Positions 17,613 to 25,819 of a stretch of DNA of 64,000 nt are shown one piece after another (positions within the stretch are counted from its first letter, which is position 1; each line of letters starts with the position of its first letter). The translations under genes were made by a program, and so were the position numbers. The notes beneath the pieces are model-generated. The model did no database searches and was not told the DNA's origin. It was given only the letters and a program-made list of their open reading frames with translations. Source of the DNA: Saccharospirillum impatiens DSM 12546 (lineage in GTDB: Bacteria; Pseudomonadota; Gammaproteobacteria; Pseudomonadales; Natronospirillaceae); NCBI RefSeq assembly GCF_000423605.1, contig NZ_AUIH01000010.1, positions 1 through 64,000 of the forward strand, in the 5' to 3' direction.

Positions 17613-17984
17613 CTATTCCAACGGCAAGCGTGCCCGTTCATTGCGGTTCTGAAGGGCATCCCGCCGGTCATCGAACAGTTGAATGGCCACCGGGGTGATC
17701 AGCAACAGGCGCTCTCCATGCAGGCCGATATAGCCCGCACGGTGCTCAGTCATGAAATGCCCGTCCTGATGGGCGAGGGGAGACACGCCGGATAAGTCGG
17801 TCAGGGCAATCAAACCATTGCCGAGCGGGTCTCCGATGGCGGCTTCGTCTTTGTACAGGGCCAGTGCGGTAGCACTGATAACCAGTACCGTGCCGCCCCG
17901 CAGCCATATCTGCTCAGCCGGTTCGCCATTACTGAGAGTGAAAGTAGCGCTGTTAACAATAATATCGGAAGGGCCGTAGATCAT
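17613..17984 (-). CDS. Uncharacterised small beta-rich protein
   Basis: 123 residues from ATG 17984 (MIYGPSDIIVNSATFTLSNGEPAEQIW), with AGGTG about 12 nt upstream. The frame stays open further upstream, but that part runs through a palindromic repeat and is not protein-like. The predicted fold is mostly beta with a hydrophobic strand (TVLVISATALALY). No family recognised and no membrane segment. It lies 52 bp upstream of yajQ in the same direction. Confidence 0.55.
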   Translation of the reverse strand: MIYGPSDIIVNSATFTLSNGEPAEQIWLRGGTVLVISATALALYKDEAAIGDPLGNGLIALTDLSGVSPLAHQDGHFMTEHRAGYIGLHGERLLLITPVAIQLFDDRRDALQNRNERARLPLE

Positions 17985-18058
17985 AATCGGGTTGTCACCT
18001 AACACTGGGATGGCAACAATACGGCCAAACCCGTTAGAGTCGCAACTGGCTGAAGTCC

Positions 18059-18185
18059 GTGTCAGGTGCCGGGTGTGCCTATCCGGGGTCGGGCGGAATG
18101 CCGCCCACTCAACCCATCCTTGGGGCCTAGATCGCAGCATCCCTGCTGCGAACTCCCCCGGATAGGCACACCCGGCGCCTGGCAC
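18059..18185 (+). repeat. Structured palindromic element, copy 1 (127 bp)
   Basis: Arms 18059-18088 and 18156-18185 pair over 30 nt with G-T wobbles as the only exceptions. The variable segment of the left arm (GGGTGTGCCTA) is matched by TAGGCACACCC on the right. Inside lie an extra small hairpin (GGGCGG/CCGCCC), the conserved core GGGGCCTAGA and the hairpin TCGCAGC/GCTGCGA. It sits in the divergent gap upstream of the DUF6164 gene, ending 50 bp before its start. Three relatives lie at 31632, 32842 and 36414, all in the same orientation. Confidence 0.9.
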
Positions 18186-18235
18186 TCGCTTGGTAGCAAA
18201 CTCCAATTTAGTAAGAAAGACAGAGGAGAGCGGCA

Positions 18236-18604
18236 ATGGCCGTCTTGGTATTTCGGTTAAACGGTGTCAGTGAGCAGGAGGCTGACGAAGTACGTGACCT
18301 GCTCACCACTGAAGGCTTCGAATTCTATGAGACCAGCGCTGGCCGTTGGCGTATTTCGGTGGCTGCTATCTGGCTGGTAAACGATGACGACTACACCGCC
18401 GCCAGGGAGCGCATCGATGAGTACCAGAAGCAGCGCCAGATTGAGCAGCGTGCAGCGGTGCGTCAGGCGATGGAAGAGGGTCGGGCGCCTAGCTGGAAGG
18501 ACCGGTGGCGGGACGAGCCTGCGACACTGATTCTCGTCTGGGTGGGTCTGGCCGTGGTCGTAGCGATTTCGATCTGGCCATTTTTCAATTGGATCCGGAG
18601 TTAG
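18236..18604 (+). CDS. DUF6164 family membrane protein
   Basis: 122 residues with a strong GAGGAG ribosome site. The N-terminal alpha/beta domain (VLVFRLNGVSEQEADEVRDLL, FYETSAGRWRISVAAIWL) and single C-terminal membrane helix (LILVWVGLAVVVAISIWPF) match DUF6164. Function unknown. Single gene. Confidence 0.8.
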   Translation: MAVLVFRLNGVSEQEADEVRDLLTTEGFEFYETSAGRWRISVAAIWLVNDDDYTAARERIDEYQKQRQIEQRAAVRQAMEEGRAPSWKDRWRDEPATLILVWVGLAVVVAISIWPFFNWIRS

Positions 18605-18650
18605 TGTCGTGCGTTGTAAATTCTGCTGGTTTAACCCCTTTGCTGTCCAA

Positions 18651-18828
18651 GGGCTGTTGGGTGCGCCTACTGAGGGCCGTTAGACCGCATGGACTAAAAC
18701 GCCAGGAGCGTTTTAGCATGAGCGCAGCGAGCCCGAAGGGTGAATCCCATGGAAGGGGTTCATATCCGGCCTTCGAGTCTACATGGATGTATTTACGACG
18801 TGCCCTCAGTAGGCGTACCCGACAGCCC
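18651..18828. repeat. Large cruciform-like inverted-repeat element (178 bp)
   Basis: Outer arms 18651-18677 and 18802-18828 pair over 27 nt (25 Watson-Crick and 2 G-T). Inside, TAGAC at 18681 can pair with GTCTA at 18777. CTAAAACGC/GCGTTTTAG make a 9-bp hairpin at 18694-18716, and GAATCCC/GGGGTTC one at 18732-18751. The inner part CCATGGAAGGGGTTCAT is close to the reverse complement of the core of the element at 32842, linking the two families. The segment ACATGGATGTATTTACGACG recalls intergenic repeats I remember from marine gammaproteobacteria. Confidence 0.8.
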
Positions 18829-19061
18829 GGCATGCACTGAAGTAACTGTTTCCTGTCAGTCGATTATCCACAAGAATTTCCAACGCATGACACGACGCCA
18901 CAACCAAAAACCAAAACAGCCACAGTCAAGCCAGTGTAAACCACCCATCCCGTTTGGCCGGTGCCGTTGACCCGGCCTGACAGCGCTCTAGAATCGAACG
19001 GTCAGTTATCCGCACCTTTGCGCATTTTCCAGAGTCACCCATCAATGAAACAGGGACGCCA
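18829..19061. other. Promoter region of the Bat operon
   Basis: No gene is visible between the cruciform element and the MoxR start. The last 30 bp hold an out-of-frame ATG (19045) and the AGGGA ribosome site for MoxR. No convincing -35/-10 pair was found. Confidence 0.3.
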
Positions 19062-20018
19062 ATGGCAACTGAACACCCACTGCTCGAACTGAAAGACGCC
19101 CTTCAACACCGGATTCTGGGGCAGCCGGAACTGGTCGAATCGCTATTGCTGGCATTGTTGGCCGACGGGCATTTATTGGTGGAAGGCGCGCCGGGCCTGG
19201 CCAAAACCACCGCAATCAAGGCGTTGGCCGAGGGTGTGCAGGGTGCGTTCAGTCGGGTGCAATTCACGCCGGATCTGATGCCGTCGGACATTACCGGCGC
19301 TGAAATATACCGGGCCGATGAACATCGCTTTGAATTTCAGCCCGGGCCGGTGTTTGCCAACCTGGTGCTGGCCGATGAGATCAACCGGGCGCCGGCCAAG
19401 GTGCAGTCTGCGTTGCTGGAGGCCATGTCGGAACGCCAGGTCTCGGTCGCCGGAACCACCTACCCACTGGCCTCGCCGTTTCTGGTGATGGCGACGCAAA
19501 ACCCGGTAGAGCACGAAGGCACCTACCCGTTGCCTGAAGCTCAGCTTGACCGCTTTCTGTTGAAAGTGTCGCTCGATTACCCCGATGTCGGGATGGAGCT
19601 GGCCATTTTGCAACTGGCCCGGGAAGAACAGGCGCACCAGACTCGGGCCTTGCCCCTGGTATCTCCGGAGGCGGTTCTGGCCGCTCGTCAGGCGTTGAAC
19701 GATGTCTATATGGCCGATGCCGTGACCGATTACCTGCTGCATCTGGTCGATGCTACCCGCTCGCCCGAACGCTACAGCCCGGAACTGGCCGGAGTGATTG
19801 AGTTTGGTGCCTCACCGCGAGGCACCATAGCGCTGGACCGTTGCGCCCGGGCGCTGGCCTGGCTCGAAGGACAGGACTTTGTGACCCCCGAGCAAGTGCA
19901 GCGGGTGGCTGTTCGTGTGCTGGCTCATCGGCTGGTGCTGTCGCTGTCTGGTCAGGCCCAGGGTTGGGACGGTTCCAGTGTGGTGAATCACTTACTGGAA
20001 CGGGTGGCCGTCGGGTAA
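19062..20018 (+). CDS. MoxR family AAA+ ATPase
   Basis: 318 residues. Walker A is the variant GAPGLAKTT typical of MoxR proteins, Walker B is LVLADEINRAPAK, and sensor 1 lies in MATQNPVEHEGTYPLPEAQLDRF. The C-terminal lid is VIEFGASPRGTIALDRCARALA. MoxR ATPases act as chaperones for VWA-domain partners, which here are the products of the next genes. First gene of a six-gene operon; the next start follows 1 bp after its stop. Confidence 0.95.
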   Translation: MATEHPLLELKDALQHRILGQPELVESLLLALLADGHLLVEGAPGLAKTTAIKALAEGVQGAFSRVQFTPDLMPSDITGAEIYRADEHRFEFQPGPVFANLVLADEINRAPAKVQSALLEAMSERQVSVAGTTYPLASPFLVMATQNPVEHEGTYPLPEAQLDRFLLKVSLDYPDVGMELAILQLAREEQAHQTRALPLVSPEAVLAARQALNDVYMADAVTDYLLHLVDATRSPERYSPELAGVIEFGASPRGTIALDRCARALAWLEGQDFVTPEQVQRVAVRVLAHRLVLSLSGQAQGWDGSSVVNHLLERVAVG

Positions 20019-20019
20019 T

Positions 20020-20949
20020 ATGAGCACAGTGGGTAAGGCGACTCCCTTTGCCGTCGAAGGCACCGAGGTAGAACGAGATGAACTGCTCGCGCTGCGCTTT
20101 GTCGCAGCGGACCTCGGCCGCGTGCCGGTGCGCCGTGCGTTGGGTTTGGGCGCGGGCGAGCAACGTTCACCGTTTCGGGGGCAGGGACGCGAGTTCGTGG
20201 AAATGCGTCGCTACCAGCCCGGTGACGACGTTCGCCGCATCGACTGGCATGTCACGGCCCGCAAGCAAGCTCCCTATGTGCAAATAATGGAAGAAGACCG
20301 GCAGGCGGCGCAGCTGATCTGGGTCGACCTGTCCGACAGCCTGTATTTTGGCAGCCAGCGGGCGTTAAAGTCTGTTCTGGCCTGCCATTGGGCGGCTTTT
20401 CTTGCCTGGCGACTGTTAGCGCTGCGGCACCCGACCCGGGCCGTTATCACCGGTGTGGGGGATGGCCGGCCCATGATGCTGCGCCGGGCCAGTGATGTCG
20501 CTCAGTTTTGCCAGAGGCTGGTCGATGCCCATGCAAAACTGGCCAGTCAGTATCGCCAGGGCACGGTGCCTCCGGTACCCAGCGACATTGCCTCTCTGCT
20601 GCGTCAGAACCCCACGCTGTGGCTGGTGTCAGATCTGTCGCACTGGCAACCCGAGGCTCTGGCAGCCTGCCTGCCACAGGCACGAATCAATCGAACCCTG
20701 ATCCTGCAGCCTATCGACCGGCTTGAGTCCGATTTGCCCGATGTTGGGGTACTGCAGGGTCGGGCCCGGGACCAGAGTGTGCAGCTCGATACCGGCTCGG
20801 CTGGCGTGCGCGCCGCGCACCACCGCGCTTTTGAACACCGGCAACTGACCTGGCAGCGTTGGGCACCGGCGCACCAGGCCAGACTGATCAGCCATTTCGT
20901 CCACGACTTCAACTGGGGAGAGGTGAACCAATGGCCAATCCACAGCTGA
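20020..20949 (+). CDS. DUF58 domain protein (Bat operon)
   Basis: 309 residues. The DUF58 core is plain: SPFRGQGREFVEMRRYQPGDDVRRIDWHVTARKQAPYVQIMEEDRQ, then a degenerate VWA-like part (LIWVDLSDSLYFGS). No membrane segment. In the family it works with MoxR in envelope or stress functions. The start overlaps the MoxR terminus region (TAATATG), and its 3' end overlaps the DUF4381 gene by 19 bp. Confidence 0.92.
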   Translation: MSTVGKATPFAVEGTEVERDELLALRFVAADLGRVPVRRALGLGAGEQRSPFRGQGREFVEMRRYQPGDDVRRIDWHVTARKQAPYVQIMEEDRQAAQLIWVDLSDSLYFGSQRALKSVLACHWAAFLAWRLLALRHPTRAVITGVGDGRPMMLRRASDVAQFCQRLVDAHAKLASQYRQGTVPPVPSDIASLLRQNPTLWLVSDLSHWQPEALAACLPQARINRTLILQPIDRLESDLPDVGVLQGRARDQSVQLDTGSAGVRAAHHRAFEHRQLTWQRWAPAHQARLISHFVHDFNWGEVNQWPIHS

Positions 20950-21386
20950 CGGCGGGGGATCCGGCGCTGGCGTCCTTGCTGGCGCAACTTGAAGCCAATG
21001 CTGCACCGGCAGTACCGGGGGCCTGGCCCCTGGCACCGGTGTATTGGCTGAGTGTGATCGCGCTGGCTGCCGGCATTGTTCTGGCGGCCTTGCTGTGGCG
21101 CAAGGGCCGTATGCGTCGCCGCTGCCTGGTCGCATTGAAAACCCTGCAACGGGAACCGGATACTGCACGCCAATTGCAGCAATTACACGCAGTGCTGCGC
21201 AACGCGGCGGCCCAGCAATCCCCGGCGCATAAAACCGAGTCTGCTCCTGTCTTCGCTCAGCGGGTGCGCGCGACGCTCAACCGTGCCGATGTGCCCGTCT
21301 GGGTCAATGCTCACTATCGGCCCGATGCCCGGGTCGAGATCGACTGGCGCGAAGCGCGGACCCTAATCAAACGGTGGTGCCGATGA
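20931..21386 (+). CDS. DUF4381 domain membrane protein
   Basis: 151 residues from ATG 20931 (MANPQLTAGDPALASLLAQLE), preceded by GGGGAGAGG. One membrane helix (PVYWLSVIALAAGIVLAALLW) is followed by a basic cytosolic part with the conserved terminal pattern of DUF4381. Typical small member of Bat operons. It overlaps DUF58 by 19 bp and BatA by 4 bp. Confidence 0.88.
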   Translation: MANPQLTAGDPALASLLAQLEANAAPAVPGAWPLAPVYWLSVIALAAGIVLAALLWRKGRMRRRCLVALKTLQREPDTARQLQQLHAVLRNAAAQQSPAHKTESAPVFAQRVRATLNRADVPVWVNAHYRPDARVEIDWREARTLIKRWCR

Positions 21387-22354
21387 CTCTCGCCTGGTGG
21401 TGGATGCTGACGCTGATGCCCGTGCCCTGGATCATTGGGCGCTGGTTACCAGCCGTTGATGCCGGCGACCGGCTCGATCACCCGGTGCTGGCACGCTGGT
21501 CGGCCGGGGGTACTTCAAGCGCTGGCCCCTCATCCATAAACAGCCGCTGGTTGTGGCTGGCCTGGGCACTTATTTTAGTCGCGCTGGCACGCCCGCAGAC
21601 GCTGGGACCCTGGGTGGAGCCTGAGCAACCGGCCCGGGCTATTATGTTGGTGGTGGACGTGTCGCGCAGCATGGAAGAGCCGGATATGGAATGGGGCGGC
21701 CAACGGGTAAGACGGTTCCAGGCGGTTCAGCAAGTGGTGGGCGATTTTGCCCGCGAGCGCCAGGGTGACGCACTCGGTCTCGTCGTGTTTGGTGAATTCG
21801 CCGATACGCAGTCACCGCTGACACCGGATGTCGAAGCCGTGCGTGACCTGCTGTTCGATATCTTGCCCGGTATGGCAGGTGACAGCACGGCCATTGGCGA
21901 TGCACTGGGGCTGGCGGTTAAGCGGCTGCGCGATCAGCCGGTGACCGACCCGGTCATACTGCTGTTGTCCGATGGCGAGAACAATGCCGGCGAGCTGGAG
22001 CCCATGGCCGCTGCGGGCGCCGCGCGTGACAGTGACATTCGGGTACACACCATTGCCTTCGGGCAGCCGCGCAGTGGCGATTTCTTTGGCTTGATGCGCG
22101 GCGCCGGGGTGGATGTCGACACTCTGGGTCGCGTCGCCCGCGAAACCGGGGGTGAACTCTTCGTCGCCGAAAACACCGATGAACTGGCCAGGGTATACGA
22201 ACGCATCGATGCACTGGAGCCGAGCCCCAGGGCGGGGCAGGCCCAGCGACTGGCCGCCGAGTGGTTCTGGGTGCCGGCACTGCTTGCTCTGCTGGTCATG
22301 GTTGTCGGGCAGCATGCCCGGGTGCCAGGCCAGCGCAAGAGGTCTGTATCATGA
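21383..22354 (+). CDS. batA: BatA-like VWA domain membrane protein
   Basis: 323 residues. The start at 21383 forms an ATGA overlap with DUF4381. N-terminal membrane helices (WWWMLTLMPVPWIIGRWL, WLWLAWALILVALARP) precede a VWA domain with an intact metal-binding site: DVSRSME (DxSxS), the threonine in GDSTAIGDAL and LLSDGENNAG. A final helix (WFWVPALLALLVMVVG) follows. It is expected to work with the MoxR ATPase at the inner membrane. Confidence 0.92.
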   Translation: MTLAWWWMLTLMPVPWIIGRWLPAVDAGDRLDHPVLARWSAGGTSSAGPSSINSRWLWLAWALILVALARPQTLGPWVEPEQPARAIMLVVDVSRSMEEPDMEWGGQRVRRFQAVQQVVGDFARERQGDALGLVVFGEFADTQSPLTPDVEAVRDLLFDILPGMAGDSTAIGDALGLAVKRLRDQPVTDPVILLLSDGENNAGELEPMAAAGAARDSDIRVHTIAFGQPRSGDFFGLMRGAGVDVDTLGRVARETGGELFVAENTDELARVYERIDALEPSPRAGQAQRLAAEWFWVPALLALLVMVVGQHARVPGQRKRSVS

Positions 22355-24054
22355 TCTGGACCCGCCCTCTGTTATTGCTGGCCCTGTTGCCCTGGCTGGT
22401 CTGGGCCGTTTGGCGCTGGCGCCGACAGCAGCGACAGGGCGCCTGGCACCGGCTGATGGATGATCGGTTGCTGCGCCGACTGAATTACCAAAACAGTGCT
22501 CGTCGGCAGTCTTGGTCGCAGGGTGCATTGCTGCTGGCCGGTGTTTTGCTGATTGTAGCGGCGGCCGGGCCGGCAAGACCACTGAGCGGGGGCACCACAT
22601 TGACGGCGGGCAACCTGATTGTGGTGCTCGACGCGACGTTGTCGATGACGGTTGAGGATACACCGCCATCCCGGGCCGTTCGGGCCGAGCGACTGGTGCA
22701 GGACTGGGCGGCTTCCGGTGTATTCGAACGCACAGCCGTCGTTGTCTATTCCGGGTCGGCACACTGGCTGGTGCCGCTCACCCGCGATATTGAAACGCTG
22801 GCATTGCAACTGGAGCAGATGACGCCCTACATCATGCCGCAGTTTGGCAACCGGCCGGAGCTGGCCTTTGAGCGAGTGACCGAGCGGCTGGAATCGTTGC
22901 AGGGGCGTAGCCAGTTGCTGTGGATTACCGATGATGCCAGCCCTGGCCGAATGGATGCCCTGTTGGCGGCCCGCCCTCCGGTTGAACGCTTTTGGCTGAT
23001 GCCGATGGGCACCGAATCGGGCGGGCCAATTCCGCTGCCCGATGGCAGCGGCTATTTGCAGGATGGCAGCCGCATGGTCATGCCCACTCTGAACCGGGCC
23101 GGCTTTCGGGACGTCGCTGCCCGGTTAGACGCGACTCTGCTGCCGATGGAACAACCCGTCACGACTCTGGACCTCAGCATCGACCGGGGCGAAGTATCCC
23201 GAGAGCGACAACTTCGTGAATGGGGCTTTTGGCTGTTGCTGCCGGCGCTGTTGCTGTTGTTGCCCTGGTACCGCCGCGGCCTGGTGTACTGTTTACCGCT
23301 GGGCCTGTTGTGGCAGCCGATGCCGGCAGAGGCTGCGAGCTGGTCTGATCCGCTGCTTAAAAATCGTGAGCAGCGTGCATTTCAGGCCTATCAGGAAGGC
23401 GATGCGGATCGCAGCCTGGCCTTGACCGAGCGACCGGAACTGTCAGCACAACTGGCGTTCGAGCAGGGTGATTTTGAGCGGGCAGAAGAACTCTGGCAGC
23501 AATTGGACAATGCTACGGCGCATTACAATCGGGGTAATGCGCTGGCGCATCAGGGCAGTCTTCAGGAGGCGATTGATGCCTATGATGAAGCCCTCGCCAG
23601 AGCAGACCTGGAGGCAGCCCGGCACAACAGAGACCGTGTCGCTGAAGCGCTGGAGCAGCAGCAAGAACAGCAGCAACAGCAGCAGGAACAGCAGCAGGAC
23701 TCGCAAAGCGAGTATGAACAAAGCGGTGACTCGGACTCACAGCCCGCTCAATCGCAAGATTCAAATCCGCAACCCGGAGGGGAACCGGACGACCAACGCG
23801 AACCTCAGCCACAGGACGATGAAAGCCCGGGTCAGAATGACGGCGAGGAAGATCGCGATGCTGAACCCGTCGAATCCGATGACGCCCGGTCCCGCGGTGA
23901 GCCAGACCCCGATCTCGACGCGCGACGTCGCGACCAGGCGGTGGAGCAATTGCTGAATCGGGTTCCGTCAGCTGAGGGTCAGGTGCTACAGCGAAAATTC
24001 CAGTATCAGTTTCAACAAGCCCCAACAGACGAGGAGCCTGATTCGCTATGGTAA
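22351..24054 (+). CDS. BatB/BatC-type fusion: VWA plus TPR with Gln/Asp-rich tail
   Basis: 567 residues from ATG 22351 (ATGA overlap with batA). Two N-terminal membrane helices, a VWA domain at about 87-265, a third helix region (WLLLPALLLLLPWY), then TPR-like helices at about 350-430 (HYNRGNALAHQGSLQEAIDAYDEAL), a glutamine run and a long Q/D/E/P-rich disordered tail. The metal site reads DATLS, with threonine in place of the first serine of DxSxS. It combines the BatB and BatC roles. The CAG/CAA repeat at 23653-23703 codes the glutamine run. Confidence 0.9.
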   Translation: MIWTRPLLLLALLPWLVWAVWRWRRQQRQGAWHRLMDDRLLRRLNYQNSARRQSWSQGALLLAGVLLIVAAAGPARPLSGGTTLTAGNLIVVLDATLSMTVEDTPPSRAVRAERLVQDWAASGVFERTAVVVYSGSAHWLVPLTRDIETLALQLEQMTPYIMPQFGNRPELAFERVTERLESLQGRSQLLWITDDASPGRMDALLAARPPVERFWLMPMGTESGGPIPLPDGSGYLQDGSRMVMPTLNRAGFRDVAARLDATLLPMEQPVTTLDLSIDRGEVSRERQLREWGFWLLLPALLLLLPWYRRGLVYCLPLGLLWQPMPAEAASWSDPLLKNREQRAFQAYQEGDADRSLALTERPELSAQLAFEQGDFERAEELWQQLDNATAHYNRGNALAHQGSLQEAIDAYDEALARADLEAARHNRDRVAEALEQQQEQQQQQQEQQQDSQSEYEQSGDSDSQPAQSQDSNPQPGGEPDDQREPQPQDDESPGQNDGEEDRDAEPVESDDARSRGEPDPDLDARRRDQAVEQLLNRVPSAEGQVLQRKFQYQFQQAPTDEEPDSLW

Positions 24055-25757
24055 ACACCGCGCGTGCGCGCCTGAGGTCACTGCTGGCCCGACTGCCGTT
24101 GCGGGTCGGTGGTTGTCTGGCTACGTTGTGCTTGCTGAGTGCTGCCGCTTCAGCAACCGTAACGGCCGATGCTGACCGCACTCGTCTCTATCAGGATGAA
24201 ACCCTGACGCTGACCATTCGCGCGAACTTTCCGGCGGCCAATGAACCGCTGGATCTCACCGCGTTGACCACCTTGTTTCAGGTCGTCGGGCAATCGCAAA
24301 CGACGCAGAGCCGATACTCGACCGCACAGGGCCAGGAACGCTGGCGCGAATGGCGCCTGCAGATTCAGCCTCGGGAAATCGGGACCCTGGCGATTCCCAA
24401 TTTCAGTCTGGGGGGGGAACAATCGAGCCCGATCATGGTCACGGTGATGAACCCGGCCGACCGCCAGGAAGGCCTGCCCGAAGAAGCCGTCATTTTGTCG
24501 GTCTCGATTGACGATGACTCACTGTACATCGGGCAAAGCACCACCCTGACGGTCAACCTCGACTATCAAGTGCGCCTGCAAGGGAATTTCGACCAGTTGG
24601 ACCTCAGTGCCTTCGATGCCGAGAAACTGAACGAAGACAACACCCAGACACGTCACGGAGGTCAACCCTATCGTCGCTACCAACTGGTATACCGGCTGAC
24701 CCCCGAGCAAGACGGAACGCTGTCGATTCCCGAAATTCGCTTTGTCGGGCAATATGAAAGTAGCAACTATGGCCAGCAGTTGCGCATGCATCGAATTCAC
24801 CCGGGTTTCGATGTCGCCGTCAAACCCATACCTGCGTCCTATCCGGCAAACGCGGTCTGGCTACCGGCCGAGTCAGTCAGCCTGAGCGACAACCTGGGCA
24901 GCCGTATTCAGGCCGAGGTGAACGAGCATATTGACTGGCAAGTCAGCACTCGCATACAGGGACAGCCGGCAACCCAGCTCCCCGACCCGCTGGCCTCTCT
25001 GGCGGACGATGATTTCCGGCTGTATCGCAACAGCCCGGAGTTCACCCAGACCGGTGGTCTGCAGCAACGAACCGATCAAGCTGCCCTGGTGTTCTCCTCT
25101 CCCGGAAACTACGACTTGCCTGCTGTGCGGGTACCCTGGTGGGACATCAAAAACGACCGGCTGCGTTACGCTGAACTGTCCGCCCGTTCAATCCGTATAG
25201 AAGGTATCAGCAACGAAGCCATGGACATACTGGCCAACCCGTCCCGCTCTGATTCCGAGCCGGGTACCGTTGATGCGGCTAATCAGCGCAGTGCAACCGC
25301 CACCCTCGCTGGTCAGGGGGGGGTCTGGCGTTGGGTGAGTGTGAGTCTGGGCATTGGCTGGCTGGCTACGGCGCTGGTGTTCTGGGCCAGTAACCGTTAC
25401 CTGAAGCGACGGTTGCGTGAGACGGTGAGTCGTTCCGTGCCGGAGTCAACCGAACCACGCCCGGCTGAGGATGACATGGCGCGTGCGGCGCACAGCGGCG
25501 ACGTCAGTGCCTATCACGCGGCATTGTTGCGCTGGTTGAGAGCCCGAAGAGGGTGGACGCCTGCTCAGTTGCGCGCGAAATTGGGCGAATCGGAACGGGG
25601 GATACTGGCACAGGCTGAATCGTATCTTTTTGCCGGTACTGCAGATACACAAGCGCCAGACCGCAAGGCTCTGATAACACTGAACGATGCCGTTCAGGCA
25701 CTGCAGGCATCGCGAGCGCCGGGAACGGAACCGGATGTCATGACCCTTTACCCCTGA
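24048..25757 (+). CDS. batD: BatD family protein (oxygen tolerance)
   Basis: 569 residues with a signal peptide (LATLCLLSAAASA), tandem Ig-like beta domains (ADADRTRLYQDETLTLTI near the start; a second from about residue 140), a membrane helix (VSVSLGIGWLATALVFWA) at about 430 and a cytosolic helical tail. This is the BatD layout. It overlaps the previous gene by 7 bp and is the last of the Bat operon. Confidence 0.9.
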   Translation: MVNTARARLRSLLARLPLRVGGCLATLCLLSAAASATVTADADRTRLYQDETLTLTIRANFPAANEPLDLTALTTLFQVVGQSQTTQSRYSTAQGQERWREWRLQIQPREIGTLAIPNFSLGGEQSSPIMVTVMNPADRQEGLPEEAVILSVSIDDDSLYIGQSTTLTVNLDYQVRLQGNFDQLDLSAFDAEKLNEDNTQTRHGGQPYRRYQLVYRLTPEQDGTLSIPEIRFVGQYESSNYGQQLRMHRIHPGFDVAVKPIPASYPANAVWLPAESVSLSDNLGSRIQAEVNEHIDWQVSTRIQGQPATQLPDPLASLADDDFRLYRNSPEFTQTGGLQQRTDQAALVFSSPGNYDLPAVRVPWWDIKNDRLRYAELSARSIRIEGISNEAMDILANPSRSDSEPGTVDAANQRSATATLAGQGGVWRWVSVSLGIGWLATALVFWASNRYLKRRLRETVSRSVPESTEPRPAEDDMARAAHSGDVSAYHAALLRWLRARRGWTPAQLRAKLGESERGILAQAESYLFAGTADTQAPDRKALITLNDAVQALQASRAPGTEPDVMTLYP

Positions 25758-25819
25758 AATGATGGTACTGGCTATATTGTTGGCTAGGATAAGTATTACA
25801 CCCGAAATGAGGAGTGCCT

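Noticed and set aside
17985..18236. Upstream extension of the minus-strand gene that begins at 17984
   Set aside because: The added residues come from palindromic repeat copy 1, and ATG 17984 has a ribosome site.
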